A DNA stretch of 64,000 nucleotides from Paraburkholderia ginsengiterrae (GTDB lineage Bacteria; Pseudomonadota; Gammaproteobacteria; Burkholderiales; Burkholderiaceae), in assembly GCF_001645125.1 (NCBI RefSeq), contig NZ_LXKA01000022.1, forward strand, positions 62,001 to 126,000. Direction: 5' to 3'. Position 1 is the stretch's first letter, and each line of letters begins with the position of its first letter. The notes under the pieces were generated by a model. The model searched no databases. It worked only from the letters and a program-made list of their open reading frames with translations, and was not told the origin of the DNA. This document shows positions 18,723-28,532 of the stretch, one piece after another. A program made the position numbers and the translations under genes.

Positions 18723-19430
18723 TTACTCGCCGGCCCAATCCTCATCGAGGCCCTTCAGGATTTTGCCGATCGTCGCACCCGAGAAACCGCGCGAGGCCAG
18801 AAAGCGCGCCTGCTTTGCCCGCTCGGCGGGCGTTTCCGGAAGCTGGCCGAATTTCTTGCGCCAGATGGCTTGCGCACGCGCGAGTTCGGTTTCGCGCAAT
18901 TGCGCGCTGGCCTCTTCGACGAGCGCCTGATCGACCGCATGCTGCTTCAACTCGCCGACAATCCGGCTCACACCGAGCCGCGACGAGCGCCGATGGATCA
19001 GACTCTCCGCGAAACGCGAATCGGATAGCCAGTTTTCGGCTTCAAGCGAATCGAGCAAGGTGTCGAGCGAGTCTGTTTCTTCGACGAACGGCTTTAGCTT
19101 GCGCGCGAGTTCGGCGCGGCTATATTCGCGGCGGGATAGATAGCCGAGCGCACGCCCTTTTAGCGACCGTGCCGGACGCTGGGATTGTTTGGTGTCGTCT
19201 TGCCCCGGCTTCGCTTCACCGGGTGTGCGGCGCGAGCGGGTGTAGGTGGTTTCGGATGAATCCGGATTGGCGGGCGGGGAAGATTCAAACTGTGCGCGCT
19301 GCGGGCCCCGGCCCGCAGCGCGATCGTGTGCGTCGAATGATTCGAATGGATCGAACGAATCGTCGTCTTCATCACGCGGGCCGCCCGCGTGGTGTCCGCC
19401 ATCGGACAACGGCCGGCCCTTGCGTATCAC
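18723..19430 (-). CDS. recX: Regulatory protein RecX
   Basis: RecX binds RecA filaments and limits recombinase activity. The C-terminal 150 residues carry the RecX helical repeats: ALGYLSRREYSRAELARKL, then LLDSLEAENWLSDSRFAES and ARFLASRGFSGATIGKIL. A poorly conserved acidic N-terminal extension of about 90 residues (DEDDDSFDPFESFDAHD) makes it longer than E. coli RecX (about 166). The GTG at 19430, 7 bases after the recA stop, is preferred and gives 235 residues; a GTG at 19472 would overlap recA. It is cotranscribed with recA. Confidence 0.92.
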   Translation of the reverse strand: MIRKGRPLSDGGHHAGGPRDEDDDSFDPFESFDAHDRAAGRGPQRAQFESSPPANPDSSETTYTRSRRTPGEAKPGQDDTKQSQRPARSLKGRALGYLSRREYSRAELARKLKPFVEETDSLDTLLDSLEAENWLSDSRFAESLIHRRSSRLGVSRIVGELKQHAVDQALVEEASAQLRETELARAQAIWRKKFGQLPETPAERAKQARFLASRGFSGATIGKILKGLDEDWAGE

Positions 19431-19437
19431 GTGACGG

Positions 19438-20514
19438 TTACTCTTCTTCGTCCGCGACTTCGGCGCCTGCACCGGCCACAGCTTCGGCCATGGCGTTCAC
19501 GCCCAGCGATTCGCGGATGCGGTTTTCGATCTCACGGGCGATGTCCGGATTTTCGCGCAGGAATTCACGCGCGTTGTCCTTGCCCTGACCAATCCGCTCA
19601 CCGTTATAGCTATACCAGGCGCCGGCCTTGTCGACGATCTTGGCCGACACGCCCAGGTCGATGACTTCGCCCTGACGCGAAATGCCTTCGCCGTACAGGA
19701 TGTCGAAAATCGCTTCCCGGAACGGTGGCGCCACCTTGTTCTTGACGACCTTCACACGCGTTTCGTTGCCGATCACTTCGTCGTTCTTCTTGATCGAACC
19801 GATACGGCGAATGTCCAGACGCACCGATGCGTAGAACTTCAGCGCGTTACCGCCGGTGGTGGTTTCCGGATTGCCGAACATCACGCCGATCTTCATACGG
19901 ATCTGGTTGATGAAGATCACGAGGCAGTTGGTGCGCTTGATCGTACCCGTGAGTTTGCGCAGCGCTTGCGACATGAGACGCGCTTGCAGACCCGGCAGCG
20001 AGTCGCCCATTTCGCCTTCGATTTCAGCCTTCGGCACGAGTGCCGCGACCGAGTCGATCACGATCATGTCGATCGAACCCGAGCGCACCAGCGCGTCGGC
20101 GATTTCGAGCGCCTGTTCGCCGGTGTCCGGCTGCGAAACCAGCAGCTCGTTAACGTTCACACCGAGCTTGCCCGCGTACTGGATGTCCAGCGCGTGTTCC
20201 GCGTCGATAAACGCCGCCGTGCCGCCGAGCTTCTGCATTTCTGCGACCACTTGCAGCGTGAGCGTGGTTTTACCCGACGATTCCGGGCCGTAGATTTCGA
20301 CCACACGACCGCGCGGCAAACCACCCACGCCGAGCGCGATGTCCAGACCGAGCGATCCGGTTGAAACCACCTGGATGTCTTCGACTGCCTCACCTGCGCC
20401 GAGTCGCATGACCGACCCTTTGCCGAACTGCTTTTCGATCTGCGCGAGTGCGGCAGCGAGTGCCTTGCTCTTTTCAGCAGTCAGTCCAGCCGAGCCTTTC
20501 TTGCTTTCTTCCAT
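19438..20514 (-). CDS. recA: Recombinase RecA
   Basis: DNA-dependent ATPase that drives homologous recombination and activates LexA self-cleavage in the SOS response. The 358 residues have the Walker A GPESSGKT at 76-83, the L2-region [25 protein letters not shown] (as separate short conserved blocks), and an acidic C-terminal tail ending DEEE. The start [10 protein letters not shown] has AAAGGA upstream. A LexA box lies about 80 bases upstream; recX follows directly. Confidence 0.98.
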   Translation of the reverse strand: MEESKKGSAGLTAEKSKALAAALAQIEKQFGKGSVMRLGAGEAVEDIQVVSTGSLGLDIALGVGGLPRGRVVEIYGPESSGKTTLTLQVVAEMQKLGGTAAFIDAEHALDIQYAGKLGVNVNELLVSQPDTGEQALEIADALVRSGSIDMIVIDSVAALVPKAEIEGEMGDSLPGLQARLMSQALRKLTGTIKRTNCLVIFINQIRMKIGVMFGNPETTTGGNALKFYASVRLDIRRIGSIKKNDEVIGNETRVKVVKNKVAPPFREAIFDILYGEGISRQGEVIDLGVSAKIVDKAGAWYSYNGERIGQGKDNAREFLRENPDIAREIENRIRESLGVNAMAEAVAGAGAEVADEEE

Positions 20515-20595
20515 GAATCGTCCTTTGCTATGATGAACGGCGTCTGAGGCAGATGTTCGTCCCACTTTTGCAGGACAGCACACTAAACGCAGACA

Positions 20596-20611
20596 CTGTA
20601 TAAAAAAACAG
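20596..20611 (-). promoter_or_regulatory. LexA (SOS) box of recA
   Basis: CTGTATAAAAAAACAG fits the CTGT-N8-ACAG LexA consensus exactly. On the minus strand a TTGCCA -35-like element lies just upstream and a TACAGT -10-like element overlaps the box, so LexA would block the recA promoter. Confidence 0.8.
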
Positions 20612-20748
20612 TAGTTTTGGCAAGCGCGATTCTTATGCGAACGCGCATTTTTACTGTCGCGTTGCCAAAACCACCCACAAAAATTTTCGGAGACCGCTGT
20701 GCGCCTGGGGGACACCCCACGGAGCCGGCATGGCCTGAGTTGCGCACC

Positions 20749-21528
20749 ATGCGAATTCTGATTGCCGAAGACGACAGCATACTCGCGGACGGTCTGGTTC
20801 GATCACTCCGCCAATCGGCCTATGCCGTCGATCACGTGAAGTCAGGCGTCGAGGCGGACACCGCCCTGTCGATGCAGACTTTCGACCTGCTGATCCTCGA
20901 TCTGGGCCTGCCGCGCATGTCCGGCCTCGAGGTGCTGCGCCGCCTGCGCGCCCGCAATTCCAACCTTCCGGTGCTGATCCTGACCGCCGCGGACAGCGTC
21001 GATGAACGCGTCAAAGGTCTCGACCTGGGCGCGGACGATTACATGGCCAAGCCCTTCGCGCTGAACGAACTCGAAGCGCGCGTGCGCGCGCTGACCCGGC
21101 GCGGCGCGGGCGGCGGCCCGACGGTCGTGCGGCACGGCTCGCTGTCGTTCGACCAGGTCGGCCGGATAGCCTATGTCAACGAGCAGGTGATCGACCTGTC
21201 GGCGCGCGAACTGGGTTTGCTGGAAGTGCTGCTGCAGCGGATTGGCCGGCTGGTTTCGAAAGAGCAGCTGGTCGACCATTTGTGCGAATGGGGCGAGGAA
21301 GTCAGCAACAACGCAATCGAGGTCTACGTGCACCGCCTGCGCAAGAAGATCGAGCCGAGCGGCGTGCGCATCATCACCGTGCGGGGTCTCGGCTACTGCC
21401 TCGAGAAAGCGGCATCGCCCGTGAACGCGAATGCCATTGCCGCGCAGGCGCCCGCCGAGCCCGAGCCGCCACCGTCGTCGACGTCATCGCCCTCCGGCGC
21501 GATGCCGGCGAGCCATCACTATAAGTAG
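20749..21528 (+). CDS. OmpR/PhoB-type response regulator (TctD/QseB-like)
   Basis: Two-component regulator of 259 residues. The receiver domain has the acidic pair EDD (7-9), phospho-acceptor Asp51 in [13 protein letters not shown], and Lys in YMAKPF. The OmpR winged-helix DNA-binding domain follows from about 130 ([40 protein letters not shown]). A Pro/Ser-rich tail of about 35 residues ends the protein. The sensor kinase gene starts 8 bases downstream, so the two form one operon. Confidence 0.94.
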   Translation: MRILIAEDDSILADGLVRSLRQSAYAVDHVKSGVEADTALSMQTFDLLILDLGLPRMSGLEVLRRLRARNSNLPVLILTAADSVDERVKGLDLGADDYMAKPFALNELEARVRALTRRGAGGGPTVVRHGSLSFDQVGRIAYVNEQVIDLSARELGLLEVLLQRIGRLVSKEQLVDHLCEWGEEVSNNAIEVYVHRLRKKIEPSGVRIITVRGLGYCLEKAASPVNANAIAAQAPAEPEPPPSSTSSPSGAMPASHHYK

Positions 21529-21536
21529 AGGCCGCC

Positions 21537-23075
21537 ATGTCCGCCCGCGCAGACCGCGCCACAGCGCACGCGGCGGACCTCGACGAGGCACGCGACGAGC
21601 GCTACGCCAATCCGTTCGCCCCGCCCGACGAATCCGAAGCCGCCGCCGAGGCGCGCCCACGGTCGCTGTTCGGCGAGATTCTCGACTGGATGCTGGCGCC
21701 GCTGCTGCTGCTCTGGCCGATGAGCCTTGCCGTGACCTATCTGGTCGCCAAGTCGATCGCGAACGGCCCGTTCGACCGCGCGCTCGAAACCGACGCTTAC
21801 GTGCTCGCCCGTCAGATCCACCCGGTCAACGGCGTGGCGGAACTGTCGCTGCCCGACTCCACCCGTGATTTTCTGCGTACCGACAATGTGGACAGCGTGT
21901 TCTATCAGGTGCTCGGCACGCGCGGCGAACTGGTGGGCGGCGAGCGCGACATGCCGCTGCCGCACGAGGAAGACCGGCCGCAGCCCGGTCTGGTTGAATT
22001 CCGCGACGACGTGCTGCGCGGCAACGATATCCGCGTCGCCTACACGACCGTCGAGTTTCCGCAGACGCCCGGCGCGCAAGCCGTGCTGGTGCAGGTCGCC
22101 GAAACGCTCGACAAACGCAGCCAGCTCGCCAACGACATCATCAAAGGCGTGATCCTGCCGCAGTTCGTGATCCTGCCGCTCGCGATCCTGCTGGTGTGGT
22201 TCGGCCTGTCGCGGGGCCTCGCGCCCCTGCACGCGCTGCAGGCGCATATCCGCGCGCGCCGTCCGGACGACCTGTCGCCGCTCGAGGCACGCCGCGCGCC
22301 GCCCGAAATCGAGCCGCTCGTCACCTCGTTCAACGATCTGCTGACGCGCCTCGAACAGAACATGGAGCTGCAAAAGCGCTTTATCGCCGACGCCGCGCAT
22401 CAGATGAAAACGCCGCTTGCCGGCCTGCGCACCCAGGCCGAACTGGCGCTGCGCCAGGACGTCTCCGCGGAAGTCCACCGCTCGCTCGAACAGATCGCCA
22501 CCAGTTCGGAGCACGCCGCGCGACTCGTCACGCAGCTGCTGGCGCTCGCGCGCGCGGAGAACCGCATGTCGGGGCAGATTTTCACGCCGGTCGAAGTGAC
22601 CGAAGTGGCGCGCAACGCGGTGCGCGACTGGGTGCAAGCCGCGCTCGCCAAGCAGATGGACCTGGGCTACGAAGGACCGGAAGAACCTGTCGAAGTGGAC
22701 GGCAATCCGGTCATGCTGCGCGAAATGCTGTCGAACCTGATCGACAACGCCATCCGCTACACGCCGCAAGGCGGGCGGATCACCGTCAGAGTCAGGCATG
22801 ACGCGCCGGCGCGGCTCGTGCATCTGGAAGTCGAGGACACGGGTCTCGGCATTCCGCTGGCGGAGCGTTCGCGGGTGGTCGAGCGCTTCTACCGGATACT
22901 CGGGCGCGAGGGCGACGGCAGCGGCCTTGGCCTTGCGATTGTCCGCGAGATCGCGACCATGCACGGCGGCGAGCTGAGTATCGACGACAACGTCTATCAA
23001 ACCTCGCCGCGGCTTGCGGGAACGCTCGTGCGTGTCAGCTTACATGTGCTTGAAAGGGGGCGGGATTTACCCTAA
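21537..23075 (+). CDS. Sensor histidine kinase (TctE/QseC-like)
   Basis: Inner-membrane sensor kinase of 512 residues, partner of the regulator just upstream. There is a membrane segment near 45-65 (LLLLWPMSLAVTYLVA), a periplasmic sensor part, a second near 205-225 (LPLAILLVWFGLSRGL), and the phospho-acceptor His288 in FIADAAHQMKTPLAGL. The ATPase N box (NLIDNAIRYTPQGG) and G boxes (DTGLGIP, GDGSGLGLAIV) are intact. The periplasmic sensor resembles the 2CSK_N domain of tricarboxylate sensors. The ligand cannot be told. Confidence 0.93.
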   Translation: MSARADRATAHAADLDEARDERYANPFAPPDESEAAAEARPRSLFGEILDWMLAPLLLLWPMSLAVTYLVAKSIANGPFDRALETDAYVLARQIHPVNGVAELSLPDSTRDFLRTDNVDSVFYQVLGTRGELVGGERDMPLPHEEDRPQPGLVEFRDDVLRGNDIRVAYTTVEFPQTPGAQAVLVQVAETLDKRSQLANDIIKGVILPQFVILPLAILLVWFGLSRGLAPLHALQAHIRARRPDDLSPLEARRAPPEIEPLVTSFNDLLTRLEQNMELQKRFIADAAHQMKTPLAGLRTQAELALRQDVSAEVHRSLEQIATSSEHAARLVTQLLALARAENRMSGQIFTPVEVTEVARNAVRDWVQAALAKQMDLGYEGPEEPVEVDGNPVMLREMLSNLIDNAIRYTPQGGRITVRVRHDAPARLVHLEVEDTGLGIPLAERSRVVERFYRILGREGDGSGLGLAIVREIATMHGGELSIDDNVYQTSPRLAGTLVRVSLHVLERGRDLP

Positions 23076-23302
23076 CGCCGCCTGGGCGTAAAAACGATCC
23101 AACGCGATATTGAGATTACTTGCTACCACGTTGAACCGGTTTTATAGCAATTTGACCGACGTTAGATAAAAACCCTCAATTCGCGTTGTGCGACTATTTC
23201 GCCTCGCCACGTCAGTAGGCCGTAAGTTTCCACTCCAATAATCGGTTTCACGGGAACGCCTTTACCGGCGGACCGCGTGCATATCAATATTGGAGACGAC
23301 AT

Positions 23303-24961
23303 ATGGCTAGCGTAGGCGGGCAAATCTCGCACGTGCCGATGACGCGCGATGAGAAGCGGGTGATCTTCGCATCGTCGCTGGGTACGGTTTTCGAGTGGTA
23401 TGACTTCTATCTGGCCGGTTCACTCGCGGCCTTCATCAGCAAGAGCTTTTTCTCGGGCGTCAATCCGACCGCCGGCTTCATCTTCACGCTGCTCAGCTTC
23501 GCTGCCGGTTTCGCGGTGCGGCCGTTCGGCGCGATCGTGTTCGGGCGACTCGGCGACATGGTCGGGCGCAAGTACACCTTCCTGATCACGATCGTGATCA
23601 TGGGTCTGTCGACGTTCCTCGTCGGCTTCCTGCCGGGGTATGCGGCGATCGGCATTGCTTCGCCGGTGATCTTCATCGCGATGCGCATGCTGCAGGGTCT
23701 CGCGCTTGGCGGCGAATACGGCGGCGCCGCTACTTATGTGGCCGAACACGCGCCGACGGGACGCCGCGGCTTCTACACCGCGTGGATCCAGACGACCGCC
23801 ACGCTCGGCCTGTTCCTGTCGCTGCTGGTGATTCTCGGCGTGCGCACGGCAATGGGCGAAGACGCGTTCGGCGCGTGGGGCTGGCGCATTCCGTTTATCG
23901 CGTCGATTATCCTGCTGGGCGTGTCGGTGTGGATCCGGTTGCAACTGCATGAGTCGCCGGTGTTCGAACGCATCAAGGCCGAAGGCAAAACCTCCAAGGC
24001 GCCGCTCTCCGAAGCGTTCGGCCAGTGGAAAAACCTGAAGGTCGTGATTCTCGCGCTGATCGGCGTGACCGCCGGCCAGGCCGTGGTGTGGTACACGGGT
24101 CAGTTCTACACGCTGTTCTTCCTGACCCAGACGCTGAAGGTGGACGGCGCCACGTCCAACATCATGATCGCGCTGTCGCTCCTGATCGGCACGCCGTTCT
24201 TCCTGTTCTTCGGCTCGCTGTCGGACCGCATCGGCCGCAAGCCGATCATCATGGCCGGCTTGCTGATCGCCGCGTGCACCTACTTCCCGCTGTTCAAGGC
24301 GCTCACGCACTACACCAACCCGGCGCTGGAAGCCGCTACCCAGAAGGCGCCGATCGTCGTGATCGCGAATCCGGATGAGTGCTCGTTCCAGTTCAACCCG
24401 GTCGGCACCGCGAAGTTCACGAGTTCCTGCGACATCGCCAAGAGCGCGCTGTCGAAGGCTGGCTTGAACTACGAGAACGTCGCCGCACCGGCGGGCACGC
24501 AGGCGCAGATCAAGGTTGGCGATACGGTGATCAACACGTATGACGGCAAGGCCGCCGACGCCAAGGATCAGGGCAAGGCATTCGACAAGTCGCTCTCGAC
24601 GACGCTGAAGACCGCCGGCTACCCGCCGAAGGCTGATCCGTCGCAGATCAACTGGCCGATGAGCATTGCGATCCTGACGATCCTCGTGATCTACGTGACG
24701 ATGGTCTACGGGCCGGTCGCGGCGATGCTGGTGGAAATGTTCCCGACGCGGATCCGCTACACCTCGATGTCGCTGCCGTATCACATCGGCAATGGCTGGT
24801 TCGGCGGCTTCCTGCCGGCGACCGCCTTCGCGATTGTGGCGGCGAAAGGGAATATTTATTCGGGGCTGTGGTATCCGATTGTGATCGCGCTCATCACGTT
24901 CGTGATCGGCATGCTGTTCGTGAAGGAAACCAAGGACTCGGACATCTACGCGAGGGACTGA
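23303..24961 (+). CDS. MHS-family MFS transporter with a large periplasmic insertion
   Basis: Proton-linked transporter of the metabolite:H+ symporter branch (ProP/ShiA/KgtP-like), 552 residues. Family motifs are GTVFEWYDFYLAG, RPFGAIVFGRLGDMVGRK, LQGLALGGEYGGA and SDRIGRKPII. Typical members have about 430 residues; here a hydrophilic stretch of about 110 residues interrupts the second half at roughly 345-450, with two Cys near its start (DECSF and SSCDI). The substrate is unknown. The 227-base gap upstream is AT-richer and probably holds the promoter. ATG 23303 is preceded by TTGGAGACGAC. Confidence 0.92.
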   Translation: MASVGGQISHVPMTRDEKRVIFASSLGTVFEWYDFYLAGSLAAFISKSFFSGVNPTAGFIFTLLSFAAGFAVRPFGAIVFGRLGDMVGRKYTFLITIVIMGLSTFLVGFLPGYAAIGIASPVIFIAMRMLQGLALGGEYGGAATYVAEHAPTGRRGFYTAWIQTTATLGLFLSLLVILGVRTAMGEDAFGAWGWRIPFIASIILLGVSVWIRLQLHESPVFERIKAEGKTSKAPLSEAFGQWKNLKVVILALIGVTAGQAVVWYTGQFYTLFFLTQTLKVDGATSNIMIALSLLIGTPFFLFFGSLSDRIGRKPIIMAGLLIAACTYFPLFKALTHYTNPALEAATQKAPIVVIANPDECSFQFNPVGTAKFTSSCDIAKSALSKAGLNYENVAAPAGTQAQIKVGDTVINTYDGKAADAKDQGKAFDKSLSTTLKTAGYPPKADPSQINWPMSIAILTILVIYVTMVYGPVAAMLVEMFPTRIRYTSMSLPYHIGNGWFGGFLPATAFAIVAAKGNIYSGLWYPIVIALITFVIGMLFVKETKDSDIYARD

Positions 24962-25006
24962 AACGCGTGATTGCCCCGGAATCTTGAAAAAGTTGCGCGC
25001 CGGGGG

Positions 25007-25035
25007 TTGACAGCCTCCGGCGCCGTCCGCATAAT
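25007..25035 (+). promoter_or_regulatory. Promoter of the tRNA-Met gene
   Basis: TTGACA at 25007-25012 and CATAAT at 25030-25035 are separated by 17 bases, a near-consensus sigma-70 promoter. The -10 ends 12 bases before the tRNA. Confidence 0.8.
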
Positions 25036-25047
25036 CTCGCTTCTTTC

Positions 25048-25124
<77 letters not shown>

Positions 25125-25132
25125 GTTGCAAG

Positions 25133-25168
25133 AAAAAGCCGCTGCTTCGATAGAAGCAGCGGCTTTTT
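25133..25168 (+). terminator. Rho-independent terminator after tRNA-Met
   Basis: AAAAAGCCGCTGCTTC pairs with GAAGCAGCGGCTTTTT around a 4-base loop, with a T run. The stem is perfect and starts 8 bases after the tRNA CCA. Confidence 0.92.
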
Positions 25169-25252
25169 TGTTTTCCGGTGGGTTGTGCGGTGTGGAGTTG
25201 CGAGCACGGGCGACAGGCTGTGACGCAGAAATCTCTGCGTCACGTAACCGTA

Positions 25253-25681
25253 TCAGCGGGTTTGCGCGTCAATTTGTTGCCGCAGTTGCTTCTCGTGCTC
25301 CTGAAGCTCCGGCGTAAAAGCTTCGCCGAAATCCGCAGGCTCGAAGAAAGGACGAATTTCGATCTCCGAGTCACTGACCATCGGATTCGGGCAGCGGCGT
25401 ACCCAATCGATCGCTTCGTCCATCGATTGGACCTGCCAGATCCAGTACCCGGCGATCAGTTCCTTGGTTTCGGCGAACGGGCCGTCATAGACAGTTCGAT
25501 CTTTGCCTGAAAACTTCACGCGCACACCCTTGGAACTCGGCTTCAGTCCATCACCGCCCTGCATGATGCCGGCCTTGACCAATTCCTCGTTATATTTGCC
25601 CATCGCCGCGATGAGCTCCATGCTGGGCATTTGCCCGGCTTCGGATTCGGGGGTCGCTTTGACCATGACCATTACGCGCAT
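25253..25681 (-). CDS. YciI-like (DGPF/YCII-related) protein
   Basis: A 142-residue protein of the YCII-related/DGPF group, which shares the dimeric ferredoxin-like fold. Diagnostic pieces are MRVMVMVKATPESEAG, YNEELVKAGIMQGGDGLKPS and the YDGPFAETKELIAGYWI motif. Members are often encoded next to ECF sigma factors; none is present here. The start is well defined, with AGGAG 10 bases upstream of ATG 25681. The biochemical role is unknown. It is the first gene after the tRNA. Confidence 0.92.
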   Translation of the reverse strand: MRVMVMVKATPESEAGQMPSMELIAAMGKYNEELVKAGIMQGGDGLKPSSKGVRVKFSGKDRTVYDGPFAETKELIAGYWIWQVQSMDEAIDWVRRCPNPMVSDSEIEIRPFFEPADFGEAFTPELQEHEKQLRQQIDAQTR

Positions 25682-26082
25682 TGTGTTTCTCCTGGGAAAG
25701 CTATCGGGATTACGTTGTGTCGGGCGGTAATTGCCGCCTTCACCACTACGACGAATGATGGTGGGGGAAATCGACACGGGCAAGGCGTCAGGTGTGCGTG
25801 GCTTTCTGCCGAACTGATCGGCATTGGGCTCTGGGTGGATCAACTTAGAGCATTCGGCTCAGAAGGCACTGCGCATTCGAACGGCTGTGGGCCGTCTAAA
25901 GCCTGCCGTCGCCGAGGCGCGCAGTTCACGCATCCGGTTTGAAGCGATGGCAGGCACAACTTTGTCGGCTGCCGAACTTCCGGATGCGGCCAGCTTTCGG
26001 TCACTCGACTAGCTCCCGTACATCGCCGACAATCAGCGAGCGGCAGAAGTCAGCACCAATTCAGCGTGGCAAAAGGAAAACC
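25682..26082. other. Intergenic region upstream of the YciI-like gene
   Basis: No convincing gene. It contains an inverted repeat GGCGG-TAATTG-CCGCC at 25723-25738, a possible operator for the minus-strand YciI-like gene. The rest has broken frames and looks like decayed sequence. Confidence 0.5.
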
Positions 26083-26656
26083 ATAAGAAATCAAATCCGC
26101 AAGCTTGTCTTGGTTCTGGGTATTACTTCAGCACTCGCATCCCATCTTGCATTGGCCGCAGATCCTGCCGCCGGTTGGACTCTTCATGAAGGCTTGCGTG
26201 CCCAACATGGGACGACCGACTGGGGTCGAAGCTTGGGCGAATGAATGGCATCTACACGAAATTACCGACGCAATTCCTTTACAGGTCTTCGTTGGAGACG
26301 GAGAAAATGGAAAAGCGTGGGCTGTACCTGCGAAATATGGGAGTTTTGCACTCTCGATCAGAGGGACGACCCGCGCATGTGCTGTTTGGGCAAGAGCAGC
26401 TGATCCGGGAGAGGTCGAAGCTGATTTTCATAAACTGATCGATGGAAGCAAACGTCCCGGACTGAATCTCACGGTCGTCGAAGATAAGATTTTGCCCAGC
26501 CCAGCGGGACAGCTTCATGAACTCGTATATCAAATGTCAGCAACCGATGCGACAACGGAATTTCTATTTACGCTGCTCACAGCCGAGAACCCAGGAGGCG
26601 CGTTCCAAGCTTCGTTGCAAGTCGCTGCAGCGCGAATGCCGTCGCCTACAAACTAA
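26083..26656 (+). pseudogene. Decayed gene for a secreted protein: ATA in place of the start codon and a +1 frameshift
   Basis: From 26083 one frame reads a clean signal peptide (RNQIRKLVLVLGITSALA, then AADPAAGWTLH) but begins with ATA, just after a good AAAGGA ribosome binding site. At about 26185-26190 the homologous reading passes to the next frame, which continues KACVPNMGRPTGVEAW and runs to 26656; removal of one base would join WTLH to KACVP. The body has Cys residues and a strand-rich pattern resembling small secreted proteins of the NMCC_0638 type found in Burkholderia; this assignment is from memory of the family. Confidence 0.65.
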
Positions 26657-27137
26657 CGTCTTTACCTGACTGAGAATTGAATGGCCGCAGGCTCGTGCCT
26701 GTTCCGGAGCGTGCTGACATACGGCGAGTTGAGTCGATCATAATCGGACCGAGTTCGGCCATGAACCGTCCTTCGACATTGTCGACAATCCATTCTTGAG
26801 ATTCGTGGACGAAACGTATAAGAGAACCGAAAGAGGCTTTGTGAGCCCGCCTTTGCCGCACGTGCGGGGCCGCTGGGCGCGACTTAGAGAATCGCTTTTA
26901 AGGCTGGTTGTGGATGACGGTGAGATCACCTCGACCTAGTATGACGTTCCTTGTTTGCTGCCGGAGCTACCTTTGAATAGATGATGTCGCCTGCTCTCAA
27001 AGCGCCTGCGTCGCTTCTTTCATCATAGGTAGTCAGCACGCTGCATGTGACTGATTGATATCTGTCACAAATAAAGCCACTTTACAAGAACGCACAGCTA
27101 GTTAGAATGATTGTGTATATCGAAAGGAGTTTGACGA
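26657..27137. other. 481-base stretch without a gene
   Basis: Short broken frames only. GC content falls through the stretch, and the last 80 bases are AT-rich and probably hold the promoter of the gene at 27138 (TATAT just before the ribosome binding site). Nothing else is recognised. Confidence 0.5.
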
Positions 27138-28256
27138 ATGGACGTCTTTACGCGAGTTGACGGAGTTTTGGATGAAAATTTGCATCCAAAATTTAAACTT
27201 CTTCGTGACGAACCTTATTATAGAGGTGCCAAATTAATCATTGAAGGTTGGGTGAACGATTTTCACGATAGAGATAACAAGATAGCAAGAGAATTTCAGG
27301 AGAATTTTCATTCTGCATTCTGGGAATTTTATCTTCATGCGGTGTTTAAAGAGGTTGGGGTGACACTGACTCACAAATACAATCGACCTGATTTTGTCGT
27401 TGAAGGTAGCGCTGGATTTTATGTGGAAGCAGTAGTCTCAGAAATCAAAAAAGGAGGGATATCAGAATCCGAAAGGACCTTTGACGATCACTTCAACATG
27501 TTGCTGCCCATCAAAACGGATGCTGAATTCTCGGATCTCATTGATGAGGCAATTGTTAGGCACTCCAATTCAATCGGCGAAAAACTAAACAAATACACTG
27601 GATACTTCAACAAGAAAGGAAAATGGATTCCGGGCTACAAGGAGTGCGCGTGGGTAAGTGTTGATAAGCCATTCGTCGTGGCCTTGGCATCTTACGATCA
27701 GATTAATTATGGAAAAGAGTACATATACTCAATGCTAGCGCTGCTGTACGGCCAGTACTATTCTCCGGAAAACAAGAGATTCGAGCAAAAGAAATCCGTA
27801 ACCAAGCCCGGGGGAAGTGCGCAGATTGATTTGGGTATATTTTTCAATGAGCGAATGAGAGATGTTTCTGCGATTATTTTTTCCAATACCATCACATTAG
27901 GAAAGTTGTCATCTCTGAGCAAGTCAATTCAGATTGATCCAGCTCACGTAATTAATGTTCGATTTGATTTCAATTTTCCTCACTACAAAATTCATGAGGT
28001 TAGCGAGGACCAGCCAGAGCATCTGCTTGACGGCTTGTATGTGTTTCACAATCCGAATGCAAAAGTAAAATTTGACTGCCATGAGTTCACAGATAATTAT
28101 GTACTAGAAATATCTTTACTTGGCGGTGATATTTTAATGAGTAACGCAAGGCGACCGATTGTTGCAAGGTATTGCTCTCCGCTGGGAGGAATCTATCGTC
28201 AACTTATAATGTCTACGGCTGCCAGCGAGTTTAACGGAACGGTGGCGTACGAATAA
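27138..28256 (+). CDS. AT-rich unknown gene with PD-(D/E)XK-nuclease-like signature
   Basis: A 372-residue protein whose DNA is far richer in A and T than the surroundings, a sign of transfer. AAAGGAG lies 9 bases before ATG 27138. The N-terminal part has a helix with FHSAFWEFYLHAVFKE (57-72), then RPDFVVEG (83-90) and FYVEAVVSE (94-102). Helix-Glu, PD and E-x-x spacing is that of PD-(D/E)XK nucleases, but the usual Lys after the second acidic residue is replaced (EAV). No transmembrane segment. The C-terminal 200 residues are unrecognised. A defence or restriction role is inference from the motif and the neighbourhood. Confidence 0.8.
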   Translation: MDVFTRVDGVLDENLHPKFKLLRDEPYYRGAKLIIEGWVNDFHDRDNKIAREFQENFHSAFWEFYLHAVFKEVGVTLTHKYNRPDFVVEGSAGFYVEAVVSEIKKGGISESERTFDDHFNMLLPIKTDAEFSDLIDEAIVRHSNSIGEKLNKYTGYFNKKGKWIPGYKECAWVSVDKPFVVALASYDQINYGKEYIYSMLALLYGQYYSPENKRFEQKKSVTKPGGSAQIDLGIFFNERMRDVSAIIFSNTITLGKLSSLSKSIQIDPAHVINVRFDFNFPHYKIHEVSEDQPEHLLDGLYVFHNPNAKVKFDCHEFTDNYVLEISLLGGDILMSNARRPIVARYCSPLGGIYRQLIMSTAASEFNGTVAYE

Positions 28257-28532
28257 AGGCATGATTGCGAAGACCCTCGTTTCAATAACGTTGCACGGTC
28301 GCGAAAACTGACCGCAATCCTTTCTTTATGGTACAGGGCTATCTCATGTATAAACTTTGCGATCCCCGCGGATTGTACGGCGTTGGTGCGTAGCTCGCCG
28401 GCTCGGCGCTAGGCTAGTGGCACACCCGCATTCAGGGGAGGCCGTCGGGCGGCGGCAGTTGGCCCTGAAGGCGGTTCGAATCTCGCCATCGATCGGCGTT
28501 GCGTTCCGTATGGCGCGCGCGATCACGCGGTT
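28257..28532. other. Intergenic stretch where base composition changes
   Basis: The first 90 bases are AT-rich like the gene before; from about 28360 the sequence returns to high GC. It contains GGTTCGAATC near 28473, which resembles a tRNA T arm, but no cloverleaf can be built around it. No gene is called. Confidence 0.4.

Noticed and set aside
28450-28500. tRNA-like T arm (GGTTCGAATC) in the accessory region
   Set aside because: No acceptor, D or anticodon arms can be built around it, and it does not match the end of tRNA-Met.
28344-28526. A 60-codon minus-strand frame after the HhH-GPD-like gene
   Set aside because: No recognised product and no supported start; Arg-rich composition like other chance frames.
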